NCBI RefSeq assembly: GCF_000317835.1
Contig: NC_019793.1
Span: 796,001 to 860,000, forward strand
DNA from: Deinococcus peraridilitoris DSM 19664
Lineage (GTDB): Bacteria > Deinococcota > Deinococci > Deinococcales > Deinococcaceae
Length of the DNA stretch: 64,000 nucleotides
Direction of reading: 5' to 3'
Shown here: one piece after another, positions 9,745-17,836 of the stretch
How the letters are laid out: every line of letters starts with the position of its first letter
Numbering within the stretch: the stretch's first letter is position 1
The notes under the pieces: generated by a model
Seen by the model: the letters and a program-made list of their open reading frames with translations, nothing else
Databases searched by the model: none
What the model was told of the DNA's origin: nothing
Translations under genes and position numbers: made by a program

Positions 9745-10418
9745 AAGCTGCCTGGAACATCGCCCTCAAAGACTGGCAGCTGGCCGGCCGGACGCGTGAC
9801 GTGCTGACGTCGACGGTGTTCTTCGCGGGCCTCCTGATGCTGATCCTCGCCTTCGCGCTGGGTCCGGAGAGACTGAGCGGGGCAGCTCCTGGCGTGCTGT
9901 GGAGCGCCCTGGCACTCTCGGCAGCCATCGCGGCAGGCCGTGCATTCGCCGCCGAGCAGGAAGCCGGGGCGCTCGAAACCCTGACGCTTTACCCGGCAGC
10001 GCACGAAGCGCTGTACCTGGGAAAGCTGCTGGGCACCCTGGCGCAGCTGCTGCTGCTGGCGCTGGTGATTGTGCCCGTGGCAGTCGTGATGCTGGGGCTG
10101 CGGCCCATGGAGGGCGCCCACGCCGCAGCCTGGCCGCTCCTGGCCCTGACGGTGCTGCTGGGCCTGATCGGTTTTGCCGCCACCAGCTGCTTTTACTCGG
10201 CGATCACCGTGAATCTACGGGCCCGCGAAGCGCTGTTGCCCGTGCTGGCTTTTCCGGTGATGGTGCCGGTGGTACTGGCGTCAGTGCGCGCGACACAGCT
10301 CATTCTGGAAAACGGGCTGGCAAGCGAATGGGGAGCGTGGCTGCAGTTCCTGGCGCTGTACGACCTCGCGTCGATTGTCGTGGCGTCGCTGCTGTTTCCC
10401 TACGCGCTCGAAGGCTGA
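9741..10418 (+). CDS. ccmB: Haem exporter membrane subunit CcmB
   Basis: 225 residues from a GTG start overlapping the ccmA stop. About six hydrophobic helices are visible, with the family-like opening AWNIALKDWQLAGRTRDVL and the stretch RAFAAEQEAGALETL after the second helix. It is the permease partner of CcmA in haem delivery for c-type cytochromes. A gap of about 190 bases separates it from ccmC. I saw no confident promoter or terminator in that gap. Confidence 0.9.
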   Translation: MKAAWNIALKDWQLAGRTRDVLTSTVFFAGLLMLILAFALGPERLSGAAPGVLWSALALSAAIAAGRAFAAEQEAGALETLTLYPAAHEALYLGKLLGTLAQLLLLALVIVPVAVVMLGLRPMEGAHAAAWPLLALTVLLGLIGFAATSCFYSAITVNLRAREALLPVLAFPVMVPVVLASVRATQLILENGLASEWGAWLQFLALYDLASIVVASLLFPYALEG

Positions 10419-10607
10419 GCAATCATCGCGTCCGTAGCCGCTCCCGGGTGCGGGATATTCGCACTTGGTTGGGGTGCGCTTTTGCGGCATGCTGTGACGA
10501 GATCGGCACCCGGTGTTGTCCAACCGTGCTGCCCGGAGGGAACTCCTGGCGCTTCAAGTCCTTCGCACATTACCCTTGGCTTCGTGCCTTCAGGAGACAA
10601 TACGATC

Positions 10608-11333
10608 ATGCGTGACCGCCTCACTCCTGTTCTCGGCCTGCTGACGCTGGCTGCGTTCGTGATCGGCCTGTACTTTGCTTTTACCTCACCGCCCGACGTG
10701 AACCAGGGGGACCTGGTGCGCATCATGTACCTGCACGTACCCAGCGCCTGGCTCTCCTACCTCGCTTACGGCGGTACCTTCGTGTTCGGCCTGGGTTACC
10801 TGCTCACCCGCCGGCGCCACCTCGACCGTCTCGCGGCCGCGTCGGCCGAGATCGGGTTGCTCTTCACGGCCCTCACCCTGCTGGGCGGCAGTCTGTGGGC
10901 GCGTCCCACCTGGGGCGCCTACTGGACCTGGGATCCGCGCCTCACCACCACCGCGCTGTCGCTGGTCATTTACGGCGGGTACTTTATCGTGCGCGGCCTG
11001 ATCGACGAACCCGACCGGCGGGCACGGGTCGCTTCGGTCATCGGGGTGATGGGAACGCTCTACATTCCGGTCAACTACATGAGCGTGTACTGGTGGCGCT
11101 CGATTCACCAGACCCCCACCGTGCAGCTGCTCGGCAAAACCCACCTGGCCGCCGATCCACGCATGCTCAGCGCGCTGTTCGTGATGCTGGGCGCCTTCAC
11201 GCTGCTGTACCTGCTGCTGCTGCGGCTGCGGGGCAAGCTGGCCGCGAAAGTCGAGGCGCGCGAAGAACACAGTTTTGCACGCATGCACGGCGAGACCCCG
11301 ACCAAGGCACTTCAGGAGGGATGGCGTGGATAA
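10608..11333 (+). CDS. ccmC: Haem-handling protein CcmC
   Basis: 241 residues from the ATG at 10608, with CAGGAGA about 10 bases upstream; the longer frame from 10482 is non-homologous. The tryptophan-rich haem-binding loop WGAYWTWDPRLT lies near residue 107, with histidines in MYLHVPSAW and SIHQTP that fit the two external haem ligands. CcmC loads haem onto CcmE. The C-terminal 30 residues are a charged cytoplasmic tail that overlaps the start of ccmD. Confidence 0.93.
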   Translation: MRDRLTPVLGLLTLAAFVIGLYFAFTSPPDVNQGDLVRIMYLHVPSAWLSYLAYGGTFVFGLGYLLTRRRHLDRLAAASAEIGLLFTALTLLGGSLWARPTWGAYWTWDPRLTTTALSLVIYGGYFIVRGLIDEPDRRARVASVIGVMGTLYIPVNYMSVYWWRSIHQTPTVQLLGKTHLAADPRMLSALFVMLGAFTLLYLLLLRLRGKLAAKVEAREEHSFARMHGETPTKALQEGWRG

Positions 11334-11457
11334 CTTTGCTCCGTTTGTGTTGTGGGTGTACGGCACCACCGCGGTGGTGCTGGTGGGGTACCTCGGCTAC
11401 CTGTACACGGGCCTGCGGCGTGAAGGGCGCGATAAAGCGGGAGACGGGGAATCATGA
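11326..11457 (+). CDS. ccmD: Haem exporter small subunit CcmD
   Basis: A 43-residue peptide from the GTG at 11326, with AGGAGGG just upstream. It is one membrane helix (FVLWVYGTTAVVLVGYLGYLYTGL) followed by a basic/acidic tail (RREGRDKAGDGES), the typical CcmD form. It overlaps ccmC at its start and ccmE at its stop (ATGA), so it is part of a coupled ccmCDE run. CcmD helps release CcmE from the CcmABC complex. An alternative upstream start would extend it inside ccmC and has no homology support. Confidence 0.85.
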   Translation: MDNFAPFVLWVYGTTAVVLVGYLGYLYTGLRREGRDKAGDGES

Positions 11458-11927
11458 GCCGTCCCGAGCTGGGCGAACTGCCGCCGGCCAGACGCCGCAA
11501 GCGCGGCAAGGCGGGTTACCTGGTGGCGCTGATCGCCCTGCTGGGCGTGGTGGGGGCGATGCTGTACGGCAACCTCAGCAAAAGCCTGGTGTACTTCGTG
11601 ACGCCCACCGAGTACCGCAGCGCGCTGGCGCAGTACCAAGGAAAAACCCTGCGGCTGGGCGGCCTGGTGCAGGGTGAGCAGTACGACCCGCAGACGCAGC
11701 TGCTGCGCTTTACCATCACCGACGGCAGCGTGCATTACCCGGTGCAGTACCAGGGCGCCGTGCCGGAACTCTTCAAGGCCAATCAGGGGGTGGTGGTCGA
11801 GGGCAGGTTCACGGGCGACACCTTTCAGGCCCGCTCCCTGCTCGTCAAACACTCCGAGGAATACCGCGCCCCCGATGGTCCGGTCGATCAGGCAGACCTG
11901 AAAAAGCTGCTGCAGGATACCCGCTGA
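11454..11927 (+). CDS. ccmE: Periplasmic haem chaperone CcmE
   Basis: 157 residues: a basic N-terminus, one membrane anchor (about residues 22-41) and an OB-fold periplasmic domain. The haem-attachment histidine is in VKHSEEYR (about residue 130), the counterpart of the HxxxY motif. CcmE binds haem covalently from CcmC and passes it to CcmF. The start overlaps the ccmD stop. Confidence 0.94.
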   Translation: MSRPELGELPPARRRKRGKAGYLVALIALLGVVGAMLYGNLSKSLVYFVTPTEYRSALAQYQGKTLRLGGLVQGEQYDPQTQLLRFTITDGSVHYPVQYQGAVPELFKANQGVVVEGRFTGDTFQARSLLVKHSEEYRAPDGPVDQADLKKLLQDTR

Positions 11928-12048
11928 CACCTCCGGGATGGGACATGTTGCTCTTCTGCCCGGCGCTAGTTTGAGGGAGAAGCGTTCATTCTCGTGAGTC
12001 CCGTGATTCACCTCGTTCACCTCGTTCTCCCTGCTGAGGTTCGCTGCC

Positions 12049-14019
12049 TTGAACTTGATTTCCTTTGAACTCTCCACGCTCGGCGCCTTCGGGCAGCTCT
12101 CACTGTTGCTGGCGCTGGCCTTCACGCTGCTGGGTCTGGGTCTGGCCGTGCTGGGTGGCCTGCGGCGTGACGAGCGTCTGACCGAGGGCGCGCGGCGCGG
12201 TGCGTGGGTGGTCTTCGGCTTTTCCACGCTCGCACTGTTCACGCTGGAAGTGGCGCTGCTGCGTGACGACTTCAGCGTGCGTTACGTCGCGCAGCACTCC
12301 ATGACGGTCTCACCGCTGTGGGTAAAGGTCGTGACGTTGTGGGCGGCGCTGGAAGGCTCGATTCTGCTGTGGGCGTGGCTGCTGGCACTGTACACTTTCC
12401 TGCTGTCGCTCACCGTGCGGCGTGACGCGCTACGGCCCTGGGTGCTGGCCAGCATGTTCGTGTCACTGGTGTTCTTTGTGGGCGTCAACGCCACCATCGC
12501 CAGCCCTTTCACTCCGGTTGCCAGCCCACCCGCCGAAGGCGGAGGCCCTAATCCGCTGCTGCAGAACCACTGGATGATGGCCGTTCACCCGGTGCTGCTG
12601 TACTTCGGCTTCGTGGGGCTCGCGGTGCCGTTCGCGTACGCCGTGGCGGCCCTGGTTACCGGGCGCAGCGGAAGCGCGTGGATCACCCAGACCCGCCGCT
12701 GGACGGTGGTGGCGTGGTCCTTTCTGTCGGCGGCCATCGTGGCGGGCGGCTGGTGGAGTTACGAGGTGCTCGGCTGGGGCGGGTACTGGGCCTGGGACGC
12801 GGTGGAAAACGCCAGCCTGGTCCCATGGCTGCTCGCAACGGCCTTTTTGCACTCGATTCAGATTCAGGAACGCCGCCGCATGCTGGCCGCCTGGAACGTC
12901 TGGCTGATCGTCGCCGCGTACGGTGCGACCATTCTGGGCACCTTCATCAACCGCTCCGGGGTGGTCGAGAGCGTGCACGCCTTTGGCAGCGGGCCGGTCG
13001 GGCCGGTATTTCTGGGCTTTTTCGCCGTGCTGATGCTCGGGGGTGCCGCGCTGGCTGCCTGGCGGACGCCCCTGCTGCGCGACGAGCACGCCATTGACAC
13101 ACCCGTTTCGCGCGAGGGTGCTTACCTCGCCGGCAACGTCCTTTTTCTGGTCTTCGCGGTCATGGTCGTGATCGGCACGCTCTTTCCGGCGCTGGTCGAG
13201 GCGGTGCGGGGCGTGCGGGTCAGCGTAGGGCCACCCTTTTTCAATACCTTCGCGGTGCCGATGGGGCTGGGGCTGCTGTTCCTGATGGGGGTCGGTCCCT
13301 TGCTGCCCTGGCGACGTGCGCCAGGTGAGAAGCTGCTCGCCGCGTTGCGCCTGCCCGCAGCGGCGGCGCTGATGGCGGCCACGCTGGCCGTGGTCTTCGG
13401 GGTGCACTCGGTGGCCGTCGTGCTGACCGTGGCATTGTGCGCCTACAACGTCGCGGGCCTGGCGCTCCTCAGCGTGCGCGCCGCACGTCAGCGCGGCAGC
13501 TTTGTGGCCGTGGTGCGTGAACAACCCCGTCGGCACGGCGCTCACCTGGCCCACCTGGGGCTGGTGATCGTCGCGCTCGGCCTGGCCTTCAGTGGCGGCT
13601 ACAAGCGTGAAGCCAACGTCACGCTCAACCTGGGTCAAGAAAGGCAGGCCCTGAACGAACGCCTGCAGTTTCTGGGAGTCGCGCAGCAGGAATTTCCCGA
13701 ACGCCGCAGCGTCTACGCCCGCGTGCTGGTCGACGGGGTGGAGTACCGTCCGCGCCTCAACATCTACCCGACCTCGCGCGATTCGCTGCCTACTCCGGCC
13801 GTACGTTACCGGCTGCTGAGCGACACCTACCTCGTCATGACCTCGTTCGACGCGCAAGGCGGCCAGTGGGTCGCGCTGCGCCTGATCGAGTCTCCCCTGG
13901 TGTCGTGGATCTGGGCCGGCACCGTCGTGATCGTGCTGGGCGCCGCCCTGACGCTCGTCTCGCCCGCCCCGGCCCGAGCGGCGCGCCGCGCCACCCGTTC
14001 CCTGAGCGCGACCGATTGA
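12049..14019 (+). CDS. ccmF: Cytochrome c haem lyase subunit CcmF
   Basis: 656 residues with about 14 membrane helices. The WWD domain is GWGGYWAWDAVENASLVPWL (about residues 242-261), the haem-binding hallmark. Further conserved histidines occur in NHWMMAVHPVLLY and SVHAFG. CcmF ligates haem from CcmE to the apocytochrome CxxCH. The start appears to be TTG at 12049 with CTGAGG upstream; no better start was found. The 121-base gap before it holds a small direct repeat (TTCACCTCG at about 12007-12025) and no other signal. Confidence 0.92.
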   Translation: MNLISFELSTLGAFGQLSLLLALAFTLLGLGLAVLGGLRRDERLTEGARRGAWVVFGFSTLALFTLEVALLRDDFSVRYVAQHSMTVSPLWVKVVTLWAALEGSILLWAWLLALYTFLLSLTVRRDALRPWVLASMFVSLVFFVGVNATIASPFTPVASPPAEGGGPNPLLQNHWMMAVHPVLLYFGFVGLAVPFAYAVAALVTGRSGSAWITQTRRWTVVAWSFLSAAIVAGGWWSYEVLGWGGYWAWDAVENASLVPWLLATAFLHSIQIQERRRMLAAWNVWLIVAAYGATILGTFINRSGVVESVHAFGSGPVGPVFLGFFAVLMLGGAALAAWRTPLLRDEHAIDTPVSREGAYLAGNVLFLVFAVMVVIGTLFPALVEAVRGVRVSVGPPFFNTFAVPMGLGLLFLMGVGPLLPWRRAPGEKLLAALRLPAAAALMAATLAVVFGVHSVAVVLTVALCAYNVAGLALLSVRAARQRGSFVAVVREQPRRHGAHLAHLGLVIVALGLAFSGGYKREANVTLNLGQERQALNERLQFLGVAQQEFPERRSVYARVLVDGVEYRPRLNIYPTSRDSLPTPAVRYRLLSDTYLVMTSFDAQGGQWVALRLIESPLVSWIWAGTVVIVLGAALTLVSPAPARAARRATRSLSATD

Positions 14020-14038
14020 TGAATCCCCTGGAGTTGAT

Positions 14039-14554
14039 GTGAAACGCTGGATACCTCCTATTCTTGCCGGTCTGCTGGTGATCGTCCTCGCGGCCGCGTT
14101 GCTGCGCGGGAGTGGTGACGCGACCGGTCCGCTGGTGGGCAAGACTGCCCCCGATTTTCATTTGCAGACTCTTGACGGCGGTGACGTGCGGCTGTCCGAC
14201 CTGCGTGGCCGCCCGGTCATCGTGAACTTCTGGGCGTCGTGGTGCATTCCCTGCCGGGAAGAAGCTCCCCTGCTGCGCGAAATTGCCGAGCAACAGGCAG
14301 AAGGCGGCCTGGTGATCGTGGGCATCATGTACCAGGACCGCGAAGCCGACGCGCGCAAATTCATCGAGGATTACGGCCTGACGTTTCCCAGCCTGATCGA
14401 CAAGGACCTCAGTACCGCCATCGATTACGGCGTGGGCGCCGTGCCGGAAACCTTTCTGATCGACCGTGACGGCGTCGTGCAGCGCCACCTGCGCCAGCCG
14501 CTCACCCGCGAACTTTTGCGCGACGAACTGCCCAAGATCGGGGTGCGGTTGTGA
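14039..14554 (+). CDS. Thiol-disulfide reductase CcmG/ResA-like (TlpA family)
   Basis: 171 residues from the GTG at 14039. An N-terminal membrane anchor precedes a thioredoxin fold with the active site WASWCIPCREE (about residues 65-75) and the cis-proline stretch GVGAVPETFLID. This class reduces the cysteines of apocytochrome c or CcmH before haem attachment, drawing electrons from CcdA. The position between ccmF and ccmH supports a CcmG (DsbE) role. The stop overlaps the next start (GTGA). Confidence 0.92.
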   Translation: MKRWIPPILAGLLVIVLAAALLRGSGDATGPLVGKTAPDFHLQTLDGGDVRLSDLRGRPVIVNFWASWCIPCREEAPLLREIAEQQAEGGLVIVGIMYQDREADARKFIEDYGLTFPSLIDKDLSTAIDYGVGAVPETFLIDRDGVVQRHLRQPLTRELLRDELPKIGVRL

Positions 14555-15015
14555 GCACGTGGTGGGCCGGCTGTCTGGCCGTGATGGTCGCGCTGCTGGT
14601 CACGGTGGCGTTCTCGCAGGAGACGGGAAGTGTTCAGTTGAGCGCCGCTCAGGAAGCGCGTGCCTTACGGCTGGGTGACACCCTGCGCTGCCCGGTCTGC
14701 CGGGGTGTGCCCATCACCGAGAGTCCCAACGAACTTTCGGCCCAGATGTTGCGAAGCGTACGCGAACAGGTTGCGGCGGGCCAGAGCGACGCGCAGATCT
14801 ACGCTTACTTCGCCGTGCGGTTCGGAGAGAATGTCCTGCTCGACCCACCGAAGCAGGGCCTGAACCTGACCTTGTGGGCCTTGCCTGCGCTGGCGCTGGC
14901 GTTCGGCGCTGTTGCCCTGATCCGTTACCTGCGCGCGGCAGGCCGCGCGCCCATCGACACGCCGGACGATGACCTCCTCTCACGCGTCGAGCGGGACGTG
15001 GAGGCAGGGCGATGA
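14551..15015 (+). CDS. ccmH: Cytochrome c biogenesis protein CcmH
   Basis: 154 residues from a GTG start: a signal peptide or anchor, then the redox motif LRCPVCRGVPITES (about residues 47-60), the three-helix bundle (YAYFAVRFGENVLLDPP) and a C-terminal membrane helix near 108-126. CcmH reduces apocytochrome c in the haem-lyase complex with CcmF. The stop overlaps the next ATG (ATGA). Confidence 0.93.
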   Translation: MSTWWAGCLAVMVALLVTVAFSQETGSVQLSAAQEARALRLGDTLRCPVCRGVPITESPNELSAQMLRSVREQVAAGQSDAQIYAYFAVRFGENVLLDPPKQGLNLTLWALPALALAFGAVALIRYLRAAGRAPIDTPDDDLLSRVERDVEAGR

Positions 15016-16073
15016 TGCTGGGCGCGCTGCTCACCGTCCTGATCCTGGCAGCCCTGGCCGTGTTGCTGGCGCCGCTGCGCCGTCCCCTGGTTACGCTTCC
15101 CGAGGACAGCGCCCGCGAAGCCCTGGAGGAAGACTACCGCGCGTCGCTGGGCGCGCTGCGCGAGCTCGACGAAGCCTGCGCGCGCGGTGAAGTGGAGAGC
15201 GCTGCCGCCGAGCGTGAGCGGCGCCGACTCAGCCACCGTGCGGCCCGCACGCTGAGTGCGCTGGAACAACTTCCGCCCGCCCCGCTCGCCCCTTCATGCT
15301 CACCGCTGGGCCCGGCCCTGCTGGTCTTGCTGGGTGTCACGGTACTGCTGGCCCTGGGTTCGTTCACTTTTCTGCCTCGTTGGCAGCTGGCAGGACTGGC
15401 ACCAAACGAAGCCTTCGCGCTGAGAAGTGCCTTGCGGATTCCAGACCTGGCACGTGAAGCCCAGCGCACTGGTAAACCCGCCGCTTACCTCGCGTGGGGA
15501 CAGGCGGCGTTCAATGCGGCCCGGTACGATGAAGCCGCTCAGGCCTACGCGGCGGTGTTGCGACAAAATCCCCGGCAGGCTGAAGCGCTGCGTCGCCTGG
15601 GGATGTTGCTCGTGCAGGGAGGCGACAAAGTCGAGGAAGGCGTCGCCTTCGTAAACGCCGGGGCCGCGCTCGATCCCAAAAACGATGAGGGCCAGCTGTT
15701 TCTGGGCTTCGTGCTGTCCCGGCTGGGACAGGACGAGGAGGCCCTCAAAGCCCTGGAGCGCTACCGCAGCCTCAATCCGCAGGGTCGTGACGCCGACGAT
15801 CTGGTGGCGGCCATTCGCGCCCGGCGCGGAAGCGGCGATGAGGGCGAAGCCACTTACCGGCAGCTTGGCTGCGCCTCCTGTCACGGCGCTGAAGGACGTG
15901 GAGGCGTAGGCCCCAGCCTGCGCAACTCCCAGCTGGACCGCGAAACCAGCGCGCAGGTCATCCGGCGCGGCGCGGCCTCGATGCCCGCGTATGGTGAGGC
16001 AAAACTCTCCGAAGCTCAGCTCAGGACCCTGCTGGATCTGCTTTCCCGCTGGCAGGCCGAGCGCCTGCCGTGA
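15012..16073 (+). CDS. CcmI-like TPR protein fused to a cytochrome c domain
   Basis: 353 residues. The N-terminal third resembles CcmI: two membrane helices (about residues 2-20 and 100-118) around a charged helical segment (LEEDYRASLGALREL). Residues about 150-275 form TPR-like helices (AYLAWGQAAFNAARYDEAAQAYAAV and the next repeats). The last 80 residues are a monohaem cytochrome c domain with CASCH (about residue 292) and a distal methionine in ASMPAYGEAKLSE. CcmI normally presents apocytochromes to CcmF/CcmH; a fused cytochrome is unusual. It is the last ccm gene and is followed by a Rieske gene. Confidence 0.82.
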   Translation: MMLGALLTVLILAALAVLLAPLRRPLVTLPEDSAREALEEDYRASLGALRELDEACARGEVESAAAERERRRLSHRAARTLSALEQLPPAPLAPSCSPLGPALLVLLGVTVLLALGSFTFLPRWQLAGLAPNEAFALRSALRIPDLAREAQRTGKPAAYLAWGQAAFNAARYDEAAQAYAAVLRQNPRQAEALRRLGMLLVQGGDKVEEGVAFVNAGAALDPKNDEGQLFLGFVLSRLGQDEEALKALERYRSLNPQGRDADDLVAAIRARRGSGDEGEATYRQLGCASCHGAEGRGGVGPSLRNSQLDRETSAQVIRRGAASMPAYGEAKLSEAQLRTLLDLLSRWQAERLP

Positions 16074-16104
16074 AGACGATTCGTTCGCGCGTCTCTTTTC
16101 TGCC

Positions 16105-16662
16105 ATGCCCAAGCTGACACGCCGACAATTGCTGGAACTGTGGTGGGTCCTGCCGGTCACTGCCACGCTGGGCACCCTGGGCACGATGCTGCACTATGCC
16201 GCGCGCATCGTGCTGGGCAACCAGCGGGCAGGGCCCACAAAGTACCAAGGTGGTCCGAGGGTGCCAATTGCACGCCTGGCAGACTTGTCCGGCGCTTTTG
16301 CCGCGCGTGAATTCACCTACCAGGGCACGCCGTGTATCGTCATGCGGCTTCCCGAGGCGACTCCCAGCAGTCTGAAGGTGGAAAGTGCGCACTTTGCGGC
16401 GTGGTCGCGGGTCTGCACCCACCTGGGGTGCAGTGTCAATCCGCTGCAGGACCTGGAAGCCACCGCGCTGACCTACAATTACCGCCCGACGCATCCTGTG
16501 CTGGGCTGCCCATGTCACTTCAGCGTGTTTGATCCACTGAGGCAGGGTGAAAGCGTCTTTGGCCGGGCGGTGCTGCCGCTGCCGCGGGTACAACTCGAAG
16601 CGCGCGCGGGAACGCTGTACGCAGTGGGCATCGAACCGCCGCCGCAGGCTTTTGTGAATTGA
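16105..16662 (+). CDS. Rieske [2Fe-2S] protein
   Basis: 185 residues from the ATG at 16105 (the longer frame is non-homologous). An N-terminal membrane anchor (about residues 9-34) is followed by the cluster-binding boxes CTHLGC (about 112-117) and CPCHFSVFD (about 140-148). There is thus the C-x-H and C-x2-H set plus two extra cysteines for the disulfide seen in bc1-type Rieske proteins. It probably belongs to a quinol-cytochrome c reductase or a related electron chain. No cytochrome b gene follows in the window. Confidence 0.88.
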   Translation: MPKLTRRQLLELWWVLPVTATLGTLGTMLHYAARIVLGNQRAGPTKYQGGPRVPIARLADLSGAFAAREFTYQGTPCIVMRLPEATPSSLKVESAHFAAWSRVCTHLGCSVNPLQDLEATALTYNYRPTHPVLGCPCHFSVFDPLRQGESVFGRAVLPLPRVQLEARAGTLYAVGIEPPPQAFVN

Positions 16663-16672
16663 GCGCGCCGCG

Positions 16673-16696
16673 CTACCTAACGCTCGTTTGAGGTAG
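16673..16696. promoter_or_regulatory. Double palindromic operator of tdh
   Basis: CTACCT (16673-16678) and AGGTAG (16691-16696) form a perfect outer inverted repeat. Inside it, CTAACGCTCGTTTG (16677-16690) is an exact fit to the form CNAACGNNCGTTNG, which I recall as the Thermus PaaR operator. The right arm overlaps a TAGTAT -10-like box (16694-16699) 11 bases before the tdh start, so binding would shut off tdh. Confidence 0.6.
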
Positions 16697-16710
16697 TATG
16701 AAACGGTTTT

Positions 16711-17754
16711 ATGCGAGCCCTCTCCAAAGAAGCAAGGCCCGGCGCACTCATGATCGACGCGCCGGAACCCACGCCCGGTCCGGGCGAAGTGCTGGTCAAG
16801 GTCATGGCGACCTCGATCTGCGGCACCGACATGCACATCTACAACTGGGACGGTTGGGCCCAGAGCCGCTTTCCGGCTCCGATGGTCTTCGGACACGAAA
16901 TGACCGGCGAAGTCGTCGCGGTAGGTCAGGGCGTCAATCCCGACATGGTGAAGGTCGGCGATCATGTCAGCGCCGAGACGCACCTCGCCTGCGGGCATTG
17001 TTACCAGTGCCGCACGGGCCGCAAGCACATCTGCCAGAATCTGCGCATTCTGGGCGTCGACGCACCCGGCATCTTCGCCGAGTACGCCGTGATTCCAGCT
17101 GAGAACGCCTGGGTCAACGATCCCGAGATGCCCTGGGAAATCGCCAGTCTGCAAGAGCCTTTTGGCAACGCCGTCCAGACGGTGCTGGCCGGGCCGGGCG
17201 TGAGCAGCAGGACCGTGCTGGTCACGGGCTGCGGACCCATCGGCCTGATGGCCATTCAGGTCGCGCGTGCGAGCGGCGCCAGCCTGATCATCGCCACTGA
17301 CGTAAACGAAAGGCGTCTGGCACTTGCCCGCAGCATGGGCGCCGACCTGACGATCAATCCGCTGGCTCAGGACGTGGTCCGCACGGTGCGCGACGCCACG
17401 CGCGGCAACGGCGTGGACGCCTTGCTGGAATTCAGCGGCAACCAGACGGCCATCCGCCAGGGTTTTGGGGCGCTCACCTACGGCGGGCACGCCAGCATGC
17501 TGGGCATCCCGGCGGGGGCCATCGAATTCGACCTTGCCAACGACATCGTCTTCAAGGCCGCCACCGTGATCGGCATCTCGGGACGCAAGATGTTCGAGAC
17601 GTGGTATCAGGTGCGCGAACTCGTCACGAGCGGCAAGGTGGATCTGGGAGCGGTCATCAGCCACCACGTGCCCCTGTCGCACTTCGAGGAAGTTTTCGAG
17701 GCAGTGCGGGCTGGCGAGGCCATCAAGCCCGTGATGCTGCCCCAGGAACGCTGA
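16711..17754 (+). CDS. tdh: L-threonine 3-dehydrogenase
   Basis: 347 residues, zinc-dependent MDR enzyme oxidising L-threonine to 2-amino-3-ketobutyrate with NAD. Tdh-specific sequence is clear: the catalytic zinc region SICGTDMHIYNWDGWAQ (about residues 36-52), GHEMTGEVVAVGQGV, the structural zinc lobe CGHCYQCRTGRKHIC (about 94-108) and the NAD loop GCGPIGLMAIQVAR. No kbl (the next enzyme) is adjacent; the gene stands alone with a hairpin terminator behind it. It is probably repressed through the operator at 16673-16696. Confidence 0.93.
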   Translation: MRALSKEARPGALMIDAPEPTPGPGEVLVKVMATSICGTDMHIYNWDGWAQSRFPAPMVFGHEMTGEVVAVGQGVNPDMVKVGDHVSAETHLACGHCYQCRTGRKHICQNLRILGVDAPGIFAEYAVIPAENAWVNDPEMPWEIASLQEPFGNAVQTVLAGPGVSSRTVLVTGCGPIGLMAIQVARASGASLIIATDVNERRLALARSMGADLTINPLAQDVVRTVRDATRGNGVDALLEFSGNQTAIRQGFGALTYGGHASMLGIPAGAIEFDLANDIVFKAATVIGISGRKMFETWYQVRELVTSGKVDLGAVISHHVPLSHFEEVFEAVRAGEAIKPVMLPQER

Positions 17755-17769
17755 AGCCGGGCGAAACAG

Positions 17770-17809
17770 AGAAAAGCGGTTGGCGCGTACATGCGCCAAC
17801 CGCTTTTCT
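17770..17809. terminator. Bidirectional hairpin terminator between tdh and protease
   Basis: A perfect 17-base inverted repeat (AGAAAAGCGGTTGGCGC at 17770-17786, complement at 17793-17809) with a 6-base loop. Runs of A and T at the stem ends let it act on both strands, which suits the convergent genes. A second short palindrome, GCGGGTATACCCGC, follows at 17813-17826. Confidence 0.85.
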
Positions 17810-17836
17810 TGGGCGGGTATACCCGCGGGCAAATTC

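Noticed and set aside
12463..14142. Long minus-strand frame (559 codons) opposite ccmF
   Set aside because: Histidine- and glutamine-rich shadow typical of high-GC coding DNA; ccmF motifs on the plus strand are unambiguous.
16021..17832. 603-codon minus-strand frame opposite Rieske and tdh
   Set aside because: It spans two well-supported plus-strand genes and their intergenic operator, with no recognisable domain.
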